Shown here: one piece after another, positions 27,401-35,005 of the stretch
How the letters are laid out: each line of letters opens with the position of its first letter
How positions within the stretch are numbered: position 1 is the first letter of the stretch
Notes under the pieces: model-generated
Databases searched by the model: none
Told to the model about the DNA's origin: nothing
The model's input: the letters and a program-made list of their open reading frames with translations, nothing else
Source of the DNA: Pseudomonas sp. B21-040
GTDB lineage: Bacteria; Pseudomonadota; Gammaproteobacteria; Pseudomonadales; Pseudomonadaceae
Assembly: GCF_024748695.1 (NCBI RefSeq)
Contig: NZ_CP087176.1
Coordinates: 3,403,501-3,467,500 of the forward strand
DNA length: 64,000 nucleotides
Direction: 5' to 3'
Translations under genes and position numbers: made by a program

Positions 27401-27871
27401 CGCGATGGCGTTGTACATTTGGGCCTTCGAGTTCTTGCCGATGGCTATCGCGCCGCCTATGTGCCCATCGGGCGCTATAGCGCCATTAGCGTTCGCACCA
27501 CTACCCAGCGCCAGGTCATCGACCTCTGATGCGCTGGCTTTCTCGCCGCATGCGAGAGCATTGTCCCCAGAGGCTGTGGGCGCGGTCACCCATGTGCCAT
27601 TGACCAAACAGGTATTGCCTGCGTAAGCAACGTTTAGGGAGCCGGCGCCAAACAACAATGCTGCAGCGGCAAGCTTAGTTACCGAATTGATCTTCTTGTG
27701 GCCGCTGGCCGCAACGCTCCCGATAAACAGTTCCACGCTCGACGCAGCGGCAGTGGTTGCGTCGCGGGGGGCGCCTAAACGATTGGATTTGGTCTTGGCA
27801 GTTGCAAGTTCCGAAGCAACACCCCAAGTATTGAGTGCCGCATTCCAAACCAACCTGAATATTTTGTTCAT
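24479..27871 (-). CDS. Trimeric autotransporter adhesin (YadA/Hia-like)
   Basis: This surface adhesin of about 1130 residues starts at MNKIFRLVWNAALNTWGVAS, the extended signal peptide (ESPR) of type Vc autotransporters. A hydrophobic core ends near NVAYAGN. It then shows many YadA-head repeats (AIGxGAxAxG type) and neck/stalk motifs (DAVNxxQL occurs repeatedly). The C-terminal YadA anchor spans roughly the last 90 residues (ELDSDLSAGIAGAMAMAALP ... ASVGVGYQW). ATG 27871 is used; the frame runs on to 27928 without the signal motif. It would mediate attachment or biofilm formation. Two BvgA-like sites lie upstream and a SmpA-like lipoprotein gene downstream. Confidence 0.95.
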   Translation of the reverse strand: MNKIFRLVWNAALNTWGVASELATAKTKSNRLGAPRDATTAAASSVELFIGSVAASGHKKINSVTKLAAAALLFGAGSLNVAYAGNTCLVNGTWVTAPTASGDNALACGEKASASEVDDLALGSGANANGAIAPDGHIGGAIAIGKNSKAQMYNAIALGTGAAAYGTETMAIGQGATSGVSGNTSIVKSLALGFSAIASEGYTVAIGSGTKATGYSAVSIGNAPIASGANAVAIGTWTTASGFNSTGIGYLAVANNSRATAIGESAKASGASAIALGTGARAEGTASIGIGDLNVVTGNKSGAIGSGSSVSFSGVSGNSSYSLGNGNVIANNNTFVVGNNITTTQDNSVVLGNNSTDRAVVATPTGIINGTTYNYAGGSPTGVVSVGSINGERQIINLAAGQVNSTSTDAINGSQLHATNQAIAAVDADAVKYDDGTHNAITLGGTTYDNSTHTGGTRITNVADGKAPSDAVNFSQLTQTNNSITTLGNSLTNLYETGTKYFHANSTGTDSVASGQDAVAIGMGAVASHDGSVALGAGSVADGSTLGHKAYLVAGTATGEVNIGDRRITGLSAGADDADAVNVEQLKAVAAGAAASVADVVKYDDSTHNTITLGGNTYDSSTHTGGTTITNVANGVDDSDAVNMSQLNQTNNQVSNNTTNITSLKNDALLWDTSLGAFSASHGGVTVNKITNVGAGDLSANSTDAVNGSQLYALGRQVTGIDNRVTTIENSFNTINNGGGIKYFRANSSGADSVASGAESIAMGPNAVASGAGSVASGNGANAAGNASVAVGEGAKASAKGSVALGSGASDGGRGAENYTGKYSGADNKTAGTASIGNAATGETRTLSNLADGKEATDAVNLRQLDGAVAESKKYTDDSISSINNSVANQDKRVTDVDNRVTQAVTNVTNLQKGTDGMFQVNNTSNLAKPSATGDDSMAGGAGAKASGKNSSAVGTNAIAAGNNSTAIGNGSTAKADNSVALGANSVADRANSVSVGAAGNERQITHVAAGTAPTDAVNLSQLNKGLADATNNANAYTNSVYNSLNKNIKELDSDLSAGIAGAMAMAALPQPYTAGASMTSGSLGTYRGESAMALGVSRISDNGRWVTKMQATTNTQRDFGASVGVGYQW
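25915..26075 (-). repeat. Intragenic adhesin repeat, copy A
   Basis: About 160 bases here closely match 26427-26582, shifted by exactly 510 bases (170 codons). Both encode a stalk module with VKYDD(S/G)THN-ITLGG-TYD-STHTGGT-ITNVA followed by DAVN. The in-frame spacing means recombination between copies would delete one module without breaking the frame. Confidence 0.7.
26427..26582 (-). repeat. Intragenic adhesin repeat, copy B
   Basis: This is the partner of the repeat at 25915-26075, encoding the equivalent stalk module (VKYDDGTHNAITLGGTTYD then THTGGTRITNVADG). DNA similarity is high over the central 90 bases and lower at the edges. Confidence 0.7.
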
Positions 27872-27963
27872 TACGCTACATTTCCTGCTGAGGGGGCTTG
27901 GGCCCACAGATGAACTACCCGAGGCCATGGGGCGACTGTAGATAAGTTCATTGGTGTTTAATG

Positions 27964-27977
27964 TAGGAAACTTCCTA
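27964..27977. promoter_or_regulatory. BvgA-like inverted heptad site 1 upstream of adhesin
   Basis: TAGGAAACTTCCTA is an inverted heptad pair (TAGGAAA / CTTCCTA), palindromic except at the centre, 93 bases upstream of the adhesin start. BvgA-type regulators bind inverted heptads close to TTTCCTA. On the minus strand it directly precedes a possible -10 (TTATCT near 27941-27946), so the bound protein would overlap the -35 region. Confidence 0.55.
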
Positions 27978-28031
27978 GCGTTATTACCTCGCTAACATAT
28001 TTCGGCGCACTACTGGCCCACCTGCTCTTGT

Positions 28032-28045
28032 TAGGAAATTTCCTA
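28032..28045. promoter_or_regulatory. BvgA-like inverted heptad site 2 upstream of adhesin
   Basis: TAGGAAATTTCCTA is a perfect 14-base palindrome of two TTTCCTA heptads, 68 bases further upstream than site 1. It is the best match in the window to the inverted-heptad pattern bound by BvgA-type regulators. Confidence 0.6.
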
Positions 28046-28389
28046 CAAGTAGTTGGCTTTCGCCTTACATTTCCAACAATAGGATGATGTAACTGAACAT
28101 CGATGAGAGGTGCTTGATAGAGTTGATGTTAGGCCGCGATAGTTTTAATTAAGTTGACGTGCAAGGGCGGCTGTTTTTTCTATCAGGCACACTTGGCCAT
28201 TCATGCTTCGCTGAGCGAGCATCGCAGGAAGTCTTCTATTGGTTAAAACGAGGGGGCACTAGGGGCGATACAAGGAAGTTAACGGCTTTGTAGTGTTCTG
28301 GTGTTCCCTGGCGAATCCGGCATAAACCCAGTTTATGCCGTGATTGATTTCCGGCCCGGTCAAAACAACCGGCCTTTCGGCCTCTGCGT
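28046..28389. other. AT-richer non-coding region upstream of adhesin, with hairpin at 28318-28340
   Basis: No supported gene lies in these 344 bases, which are less GC-rich than their surroundings. A perfect 10-base stem (CGGCATAAAC, CCA loop, GTTTATGCCG) occupies 28318-28340. Closer to the kinase stop, the minus strand reads GAGGCCGAAAGGCCGGTTGTTTTG (about 28359-28382 region), a short stem followed by T-rich sequence that probably terminates the kinase operon. Confidence 0.5.
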
Positions 28390-31300
28390 TCAAGCCACGT
28401 AGAGGCTCAGCTTCTCGGCCAATTGCTCCATCTCTTGTTGTAGCTCATCCACCGCTTGAGCCAATTGAGAGGTGTCGCGGCCATTGCAAACCTCTTCAAG
28501 ACGTTCACAGCACTCGATCAGTCGTTGCGCCCTGATGATTCGCGCGCCCCCCTTCACTCGGTGAGCCAGGTCAGACAATGCATTCAGGTCGTGTTGGGTA
28601 AACAACTTGATCAGCCGCGCCATGTCTTCTTCGTTCGCGGTGGACAGATCATCAATCAGGCTATTGATCGACGCTTTGTCTCCCCTGGTCAGTTGCTCGA
28701 CACTGGTCAGGTCAATCTCGTTGCTGCGCTGAATCGAGGTCTCCACCTCACTGCGTACAACAGGCACTACGGCATCCAGGCACGACTTCAACTCCTCCAG
28801 CCCGATAGGCTTGAACAGGCAGTCGTCCATACCCGCCTTGATGCAACGGGTCCGCTCTTCCTGTTGGGCGTTTGCGGTAAAACCCAGAATCAAACACGGT
28901 GCGAGGCCTTTGGTGTGTTCCTCTTCGCGAATGGCTTGAGTCAACTGATAGCCATTCATCACCGGCATGTTGCAGTCGGTGATCACCACATCGAACCATT
29001 GACTGCGCCAGGCTTGCAGACCCAGCCTGCCGTCTACGGCATCACTCACCCGGTGTCCCAGGTGGCTCAGTTGCTGAGACACCAGAAGTCGATTGGCAGG
29101 ATAGTCGTCAACCACCAACACATTCAGCACCTGATGTTGCGCGGCAGTTTCATGCGGCATCATCCCGGGCAGTTCAGCCAGTGGTTCCAGCGTTGGCAGA
29201 CTCATGAGTACTTCAACCTTTGTACCCTTGCCGAAAACGCTGCTCATGAGCAAACGCCCACCCATCATTTCGCACAGCGTCCGACTGATCACCAACCCCA
29301 ACCCGGAACCACTGCGCCCGGATTGAGTGTTGTTGCTTGCCTGGGTAAACGGGCTGAACAAGCTCTGCTGATCCTCCTCCGAAATGCCGATACCGGTGTC
29401 TTCAATGACGAGGGCGACGGCCATGAACTGCGGATTTTTGGCGGGGCGTGCCTGCATGCTCAATCGCACCTGGCCGTCCTGGGTGAACTTGATCGCGTTA
29501 CTCAGCAGGTTGGAAACAATCTGTTTGAAGCGTAAAGGGTCAATGAGCACATCACTCTGCATCTGGAAGTCCAGATCCAGTAGCAGGCTCAGACGCTTTT
29601 GCCGGGCGACACCTTCGAACACCCGCAGTACCGACTCCAGAAGCTCACGCAAATTGGCCCTCTCTGGCGACAGCGACAAACGCCCGGACTCGATTCGGGC
29701 GATGTCCAGAATATCGCCGATCAAATCCAGCAGGCCACGAGCAGCGCCAGACGCAACTTCAATCGCAAACCGGTCCGTTACGCCTTGATCGGCCTTTTTC
29801 ATCGCCAGCTCAAGCATGCCGATGATTGCATTCATAGGCGTGCGGATTTCATGGCTCATCGTCGCCAAAAACAGACTTTTGGCCCGATTGGCATCATCGG
29901 CATGTTCCTTGGCCTCATCGGCGATCTCCTTCGCCTCACGCAATTGCCCGACAAGTGCCTGGCGTTCACTGATGTCAATCCATCCGGCAATCACCCCACC
30001 TACTTCGCCATTACTGTCGCGATAAGGCAGCATCCAGTGATAAATCTCCAGTTTACGGCCATCCAGCATCGTTATTTCACGGTCTCGAACCATCGGCGAG
30101 CCCCTGCTGATGATCCGCTGGAACTCCTCCTCGTAACTCCTTGCGTCCTCAGGGCAGAGCAACTTCACTTTGGTCTTTCCAACCACATCCTCGCGCTCGA
30201 CCCTAAAGGCATTGAGGTAACTGGAATTACAAATCAACAAAACCCCATTGCGGTCCCGGATGTAGATCGGATGGGGTGTTCCATCAATCAAGACCCGCAT
30301 AAATTCCAGTTGCTCGTTGAGTGCCCGCTCAGCCTCATCGCGCCTGCGCAACGCCACCTTCATATAGGCGATCCATATCAGCGCCAGCGCCAACAACACC
30401 AACACGCCACCAATAGCCTGGATGAAGAGCGTTCTGTTACGCGTCCAATAGCTGTCTTCGATCAACACATCGTTACGCCAGCGATTCGTTACTTCATCCA
30501 TTTCCTCGGGTGGAATGCTCAGCAACGCCTTGTCGAGAATGGAATGGAGCTCCAATGCCCCGCGGCTTGTCGCGAAGGCCATGCGCGCAAAGTCGTTACC
30601 GATGGTGCTGACGACTCGTAACTGCCCGTCAAAATGATGATTTACCGTGTAATTGCTGATGATCAGCGGACCAACCATTGCATCCGCTTCACCATGCAGG
30701 ACCAGACTCATAGCATGTTCAGAGTTGTCAGCATCGACGAGCAGGATCTTGGGAAAGTTGGCCGCCAGCCATTCGTGCATGCCCGTACTGCGAGCCAGCG
30801 CCAAGCGTTTGCCAGCGAGTTTTTCGGGCGCAAATGAAATGTCGGTGTTCGCTTTGGCAATCAGCACATAGGGCGAAGACAAGTAAGGTCGTGTGAAATG
30901 CAAGGCACGCTCGCGCTCCGAACTCGGAGTGAGCGCGGCTATAATTTCGGAATCATTTTTGCCAACATTTTCCACCATCGCAGCAACCGACGGCATTACC
31001 CGAATATCAAATTTCAACCCTGTGCGCAGCGATACTTTGCTCAACACATCATGGGCAATACCTGCGTAGTCGCCATTCTTGTTAAAAAATGACAAAGGCG
31101 GATAACCCCCCACGACATTGACCCGAACACTGGGGTGCTCATCCAGCCATCGCTGCTCACTGCTACTGAAATTCAGACGCCGCTTGCCTGGCATGCTCTC
31201 CCCGCCCGCCCCCCAACGGTTCATGATTTCCATGTGTGCACTCGCTGGAATCGCGTCTACGGCTGCATTGACGACACGAATCAGGGGTTGGTTTGCGCTA

Positions 31301-32043
31301 TTCATGGCAAAGCTGAAGTCGCGAACTTCCATGCGGGAGAAGTCCGCTAACTCGACATTATTTAAAAAATTATTATTGATCAGGTAATTGGCGCTAACAG
31401 AATCACCGAGATAAACATCCGCCTGGCCAAACGCTACAGCACCAATGGCACCCAGCATGGAGGGATAAAGCTGCAAGGTGGCTTTAGGGTAAAAAGCGCG
31501 GACGGAATCAGGCGACAGGTAGTGGTAAAGCATGGCAATGGTCTTGCCGTTCAGGTCTACCGGCAAATCACTGCTGTCGCCCTTGCGGGTGACCAATGTG
31601 GGCTTGTCGTTGGAATAGGGATGGCTGAGCACAATGTTCGGAGACTGCGTCTCGAACTCATTGGCCGTCCCGACAAAATCCACTTCTCCTTTTCTGACCG
31701 CGTCCAGCACTTCGCCGCGACTGTCATACCGGCGAATCTCAACCTTGACCCCCAGGAGCTCGGCAATCAACTGCGCATAGTCAACCGTCATCCCTTCCAT
31801 CTGATCATTATTGATCGTCATATCGAACGCCGCGTAATCGGGAGCCGAGGCCCCCAATACCAATACGGCCTTTGAGCGCAACCAACGCCAATCTCTCCCG
31901 TCGAGTGTTACGTGATAAGCACCGTTGACACTGGAACGGCCCAACACGCTCAGCGTGCTGGGTTGTGCTTCTACGGGAGAGGTGAAATTGGCCGTGATTA
32001 CAAGCACGACCAGCGACAGACAGTATGAAAGAGACTTCACCAT
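28390..32043 (-). CDS. BvgS/RocS-type unorthodox hybrid sensor kinase
   Basis: This 1217-residue sensor has a Sec signal (ending near SPVEAQP) and two periplasmic Venus-flytrap (SBP_bac_3) domains at about 50-270 and 300-535. A membrane helix (QAIGGVLVLLALALIWIAY, about 555) is followed by a PAS domain (about 600-710). The HisKA phosphosite is MSHEIRTPMN, the HATPase has DTGIGIS and GSGLGL, the receiver has VITDCNMPVMNG, and a C-terminal HPt has LAHRVKGGARI. This is the BvgS/EvgS/RocS architecture. It starts at ATG 32043, immediately after the response-regulator stop, so the pair is co-transcribed. Likely output is the adjacent NarL-type regulator and possibly the REC-EAL proteins (inference from Roc systems). 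Confidence 0.94.
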   Translation of the reverse strand: MVKSLSYCLSLVVLVITANFTSPVEAQPSTLSVLGRSSVNGAYHVTLDGRDWRWLRSKAVLVLGASAPDYAAFDMTINNDQMEGMTVDYAQLIAELLGVKVEIRRYDSRGEVLDAVRKGEVDFVGTANEFETQSPNIVLSHPYSNDKPTLVTRKGDSSDLPVDLNGKTIAMLYHYLSPDSVRAFYPKATLQLYPSMLGAIGAVAFGQADVYLGDSVSANYLINNNFLNNVELADFSRMEVRDFSFAMNSANQPLIRVVNAAVDAIPASAHMEIMNRWGAGGESMPGKRRLNFSSSEQRWLDEHPSVRVNVVGGYPPLSFFNKNGDYAGIAHDVLSKVSLRTGLKFDIRVMPSVAAMVENVGKNDSEIIAALTPSSERERALHFTRPYLSSPYVLIAKANTDISFAPEKLAGKRLALARSTGMHEWLAANFPKILLVDADNSEHAMSLVLHGEADAMVGPLIISNYTVNHHFDGQLRVVSTIGNDFARMAFATSRGALELHSILDKALLSIPPEEMDEVTNRWRNDVLIEDSYWTRNRTLFIQAIGGVLVLLALALIWIAYMKVALRRRDEAERALNEQLEFMRVLIDGTPHPIYIRDRNGVLLICNSSYLNAFRVEREDVVGKTKVKLLCPEDARSYEEEFQRIISRGSPMVRDREITMLDGRKLEIYHWMLPYRDSNGEVGGVIAGWIDISERQALVGQLREAKEIADEAKEHADDANRAKSLFLATMSHEIRTPMNAIIGMLELAMKKADQGVTDRFAIEVASGAARGLLDLIGDILDIARIESGRLSLSPERANLRELLESVLRVFEGVARQKRLSLLLDLDFQMQSDVLIDPLRFKQIVSNLLSNAIKFTQDGQVRLSMQARPAKNPQFMAVALVIEDTGIGISEEDQQSLFSPFTQASNNTQSGRSGSGLGLVISRTLCEMMGGRLLMSSVFGKGTKVEVLMSLPTLEPLAELPGMMPHETAAQHQVLNVLVVDDYPANRLLVSQQLSHLGHRVSDAVDGRLGLQAWRSQWFDVVITDCNMPVMNGYQLTQAIREEEHTKGLAPCLILGFTANAQQEERTRCIKAGMDDCLFKPIGLEELKSCLDAVVPVVRSEVETSIQRSNEIDLTSVEQLTRGDKASINSLIDDLSTANEEDMARLIKLFTQHDLNALSDLAHRVKGGARIIRAQRLIECCERLEEVCNGRDTSQLAQAVDELQQEMEQLAEKLSLYVA

Positions 32044-32670
32044 TTAAAGCAGATCGTTGCGTTTGGCAAAATCTGCCAGATAAACAACGGACGTGACATT
32101 AAGTTTCTCGATCAACCGCGCCTTGTAAGTGCTGACGGTCTTGTTACTCAAGAGCATGATGTCACCAATTTCTTTATTGCTGAGCCCATTCGCCAGTTGT
32201 TTGAGAATCGCCAGCTCTCTGTTCGAGAGCGTACTAATCAACTCCTCATCGGTTGCGCTTCCATCGCTGCGGCGAACAGAAAGGGCTTGTATATCCGGAA
32301 AATAGCTATAGCCGGACATGATGACTTTGACACCCCTGATCAGCTCATCAAGACCATCGGTTTTGGAGATGTAGCCCGCCGCACCGGCACTCATGCACCG
32401 CATGGAATAAAATTTTGCAGCCAAAGAAGTCAATACCAGAATCTTTGTGCGGACCTCCAACGCTCGAATACGTCGAATAACTTCCAGGCCGTCAAGCTTC
32501 GGAATGGTGATGTCCAGCACAACCAGGTCGGGCTCATGAGCAATGACCAGTTGAACGGCATCGGCGCCATTATCAGTTTCCGCGACGACTTCAAAACCTT
32601 CATGCGCCAGAAGCATTTTGACTGACGAACGTATAAAAGGATGATCATCTACAACGATTACTTTTAACAT
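32044..32670 (-). CDS. NarL/BvgA-family response regulator (RocA-like)
   Basis: This 208-residue two-domain regulator has a receiver with Asp53 (VVLDITIPKLDG), acidic pair VVDDH and lysine in ISKTDG. A LuxR-type helix-turn-helix covers about residues 143-205 (LSNRELAILKQLANGLSNKE ... LSNKTVSTYKARL). It is the first gene of an operon with the BvgS-type kinase, which follows with no gap. By family it binds inverted heptads near target promoters; matching sites occur before the adhesin and the REC-EAL gene at 33991. The domain calls are direct, the targets inferred. Confidence 0.93.
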   Translation of the reverse strand: MLKVIVVDDHPFIRSSVKMLLAHEGFEVVAETDNGADAVQLVIAHEPDLVVLDITIPKLDGLEVIRRIRALEVRTKILVLTSLAAKFYSMRCMSAGAAGYISKTDGLDELIRGVKVIMSGYSYFPDIQALSVRRSDGSATDEELISTLSNRELAILKQLANGLSNKEIGDIMLLSNKTVSTYKARLIEKLNVTSVVYLADFAKRNDLL

Positions 32671-32806
32671 GTTAGTCCTTGTTGGCTCCCACTATAACCA
32701 CGGCGCAATTGATGATGTTAACCCCTCCTCCAAGCCAACAGACAGTTTCATTACATCCTTCTGATCGGCAGGTGCAAGGCTATCATTAGTTTCTGTTACA
32801 AATCTG

Positions 32807-33991
32807 TTACTGGGGTCTTTGGCGCAGCCAGGTCCGAAGAACCTTGGCGCACATCGGCCGTCCCAGAAAAAAACCCTGCCCTTCTTCACACCCCATTTGC
32901 ACTAATGAGTCTCGTACCCATTTGCTGCCGATGCCTTCAATGACCAGGCTCATATTCAGCGATTGAGCCAGCGCCAGAGTGCTGGTTACCATGGTTTTAC
33001 TGAAAGGATGATGGAGTGCATTTACAAACTTCTTATCAAGTTTTATCTGGCTGAAAGGCAGGTGACAGAGCAGTTGCAGTGAAGAAGCCCCCAAACCAAA
33101 ATCATCGATGGCCAGGCCACATCCGAGCATACGCAAGCGCAACAAGTTGTCCCGCGCCTTGGGATCGAGATCAAGCAGACCGCTTTCCGCTACCTCGAAA
33201 ATCAATGACGAGCCTGAGAGTTCATGTCGCTTAAGCGCGCATTGTATGTCATCAGCCAAATCATCCGAGGCCATCTGCGAGGCATGCAGATTGAAAGCGA
33301 TCTCGATATTCATGTTTTGCTTGCGCATGTCGCTTAGAAAAGTCAGGCCCTGCTCCAGCACGTGCTCGAACATTTCACCAATCAGGTTGTGCGCCAACAC
33401 TTCAGCCAGAAAGTCGCGAGGCAACAACAACCCCCGAGTCGGGTGATCCCAACGGACCAGTGCCTCGACGCCAGTAAAGGTGTCTTCGCGCAAAGTGAGT
33501 TTGGGTTGATACCAGACCTGAAACTCACCTTGCGCCAATCCCCTGCGAATATCGTAGGCGCTAGGTATTAGTTTCGCTATTTCGGGCTCTACCTTCGATA
33601 CCCCCCAGCGTTGCCGGTATTGCTGGATTATCCGATGCAAGGGGCGCATCTGCATGGGTTGGCTCATTATCCCCAGCAGCTCAAGGCCGACTAAAAGCGC
33701 CGTTCTCTCAAGTGCCCGGCTCACGGTTGGCTGCAAGGTGCCGCAGAGCGCTACGGCCCGGACCATTCCTGTTCTCGCCGCCTGTTGGAGAAACTCCAGA
33801 TGATTAAGGTCTCTGCCAGCCAAGTCACACAATACGATGTCAACCCCACCTGAGGCCTCTAACTCGAGCAGTGCCTGCCGGACATCCGTTGCTTGAAGGA
33901 TATCTGTTACGCCCAGGCGCCGGAGCATCATCACATGGATGTTGCGCGTAAATGCGTAGTCATCCAGTACCAGCACCCTCGGGTATTTCAT
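32807..33991 (-). CDS. REC-EAL protein with altered receiver (RocR-like paralogue)
   Basis: This 394-residue REC-EAL protein is related in layout to that at 22678. The receiver keeps Asp56 (VLCDLAGRDL), but the conserved lysine is replaced by Gln111 (GIMSQPMQ), which should impair phospho-signalling. The EAL domain has EALVRW, FNLHASQ, FEVAESG, IDDFGLGASS and IKLDKKF. Its late EGxE motif reads EGIG, so the second glutamate is lost. It may therefore be a weak phosphodiesterase or a cyclic-di-GMP/partner-binding protein. It is next to the RocA/RocS-like operon, about 135 bases upstream on the same strand, and has BvgA-like heptads before its start. Confidence 0.88.
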   Translation of the reverse strand: MKYPRVLVLDDYAFTRNIHVMMLRRLGVTDILQATDVRQALLELEASGGVDIVLCDLAGRDLNHLEFLQQAARTGMVRAVALCGTLQPTVSRALERTALLVGLELLGIMSQPMQMRPLHRIIQQYRQRWGVSKVEPEIAKLIPSAYDIRRGLAQGEFQVWYQPKLTLREDTFTGVEALVRWDHPTRGLLLPRDFLAEVLAHNLIGEMFEHVLEQGLTFLSDMRKQNMNIEIAFNLHASQMASDDLADDIQCALKRHELSGSSLIFEVAESGLLDLDPKARDNLLRLRMLGCGLAIDDFGLGASSLQLLCHLPFSQIKLDKKFVNALHHPFSKTMVTSTLALAQSLNMSLVIEGIGSKWVRDSLVQMGCEEGQGFFLGRPMCAKVLRTWLRQRPQ

Positions 33992-34363
33992 GTTTGGTCG
34001 GTCACTCTTCCAGTCTTGATCAGCGCTGAATACTGGTTAAAAAAGTGAGCACTCGCCGTAGGAAACAGCCCTCTTTCTTGTAGGGAATTTCCCAAGGTGT
34101 CGGCCAAGCATGCGCAGAGTATCGGAGGTTGCCTAGGTCGATATCGGCCAGTAGCAAATCTGACAGCGAACCCTACACTGACACAGTGGTCACAACCATT
34201 GATGGCATCGCAACCGGCCAGTGGCCTTGTCCCCTGCAATCAAGAGCGACGCTTGCAATCCACATATTTCAGGGTGCGCCGGATACTCCAGTGGTTTCGG
34301 TTCCTGTCTGAGGCAGGCGCTGACTGCTGCTCGCGTCCAATGCTCCCTTATCGGAGTACGCAA
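33992..34363. promoter_or_regulatory. Divergent region with BvgA-like heptads
   Basis: This 372-base divergent gap lies between the REC-EAL gene (minus) and the SYLF gene (plus). TAGGAAA at 34059-34065 is followed exactly 22 bases later by TAGGGAATTTCCCA (34081-34094), an inverted heptad pair with one change per half. BvgA dimers bind at 22-base steps. A frame open through here from 34097 has no family-like content and is taken as non-coding. Confidence 0.5.
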
Positions 34364-34924
34364 ATGACTCAATCAACGCGGTTCTTCCTATCGCTCTTCC
34401 TCGCGGCAGCCTCATTGGCATCGGCGAGTCTCCTGAACACTGCCGGTGCGGCCACCGCCGAGGACCTGAATGCCGACTCTCGGCAAGCGTTGCAACTTCT
34501 CTACAAATCAACTCCCGCTGCCGAAACCCTCTCGCACAAGGCCAAGGCGATTTTGGTCTTCCCGAAAATCATCAAGGCAGGCCTTGTCTTCGGCGGCAGC
34601 TATGGCGAAGGCGTGTTAATGAAGGGCACGAAAGTAGATAACTATTACAACTCTGTCAGTGGGTCATGGGGGCTACAGGCTGGCGCCCAGTCGTATGGCT
34701 ACGTGCTGTTTCTGATGACCGACAAAGCGGTGAAATATGTCGCTGAAACCAAAGGTTGGGAAATCGGTGTAGGACCCACGGTAGTGGTGGTTGATGAAGG
34801 GGTTGCGAAAAACCTTTCCAGCTCGACGCTCAAAGATGACGCGTACGCGTTCATCATCGACCAGCAAGGCTTGATGGCTGGCGTCAGTATTGAAGGAACC
34901 AAGATTTCCTTGATAAAACGTTAA
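34364..34924 (+). CDS. Exported SYLF/Ysc84-domain protein
   Basis: This 186-residue protein has a signal peptide (MTQSTRFFLSLFLAAASLAS, cleavage after about residue 29 at GAATAED). A SYLF (DUF500/Ysc84) domain covers the rest: AKAILVFPKIIKAGLVFGGSYGEG and VSGSWGLQAGAQSYGYVLFL. SYLF proteins are small lipid-associated proteins found across bacteria, and their bacterial role is unclear. ATG 34364 is chosen because GGAG lies eight bases upstream and the signal peptide begins there. The gene is monocistronic, with a convergent hydrolase behind it. Confidence 0.85.
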   Translation: MTQSTRFFLSLFLAAASLASASLLNTAGAATAEDLNADSRQALQLLYKSTPAAETLSHKAKAILVFPKIIKAGLVFGGSYGEGVLMKGTKVDNYYNSVSGSWGLQAGAQSYGYVLFLMTDKAVKYVAETKGWEIGVGPTVVVVDEGVAKNLSSSTLKDDAYAFIIDQQGLMAGVSIEGTKISLIKR

Positions 34925-34964
34925 ATCCCGTTGTTTGGTTGGACATCGGGCGAACAATGCGGTC

Positions 34965-34997
34965 AGCCATGGCCCCGCGAGCAGCAGGACCATGGCT
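34965..34997. terminator. Hairpin between convergent SYLF and hydrolase genes
   Basis: AGCCATGG (34965-34972) pairs with CCATGGCT (34990-34997) across a 17-base loop, in the 80-base gap between convergent genes. There is no T-run, so it is a weak candidate. Confidence 0.35.
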
Positions 34998-35005
34998 TGC
35001 CCCGA

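Noticed and set aside
24600..27800. Short repeated units that might look like a CRISPR array
   Set aside because: The repeats are in-frame adhesin head and stalk codons without regular spacer lengths.
28456..29535. 359-codon plus-strand frame inside the hybrid kinase gene
   Set aside because: Antisense to the conserved receiver and HATPase domains, no family likeness.
34097..34363. N-terminal extension of the SYLF gene
   Set aside because: The signal peptide and a ribosome site define ATG 34364, and the upstream part is the regulatory region.
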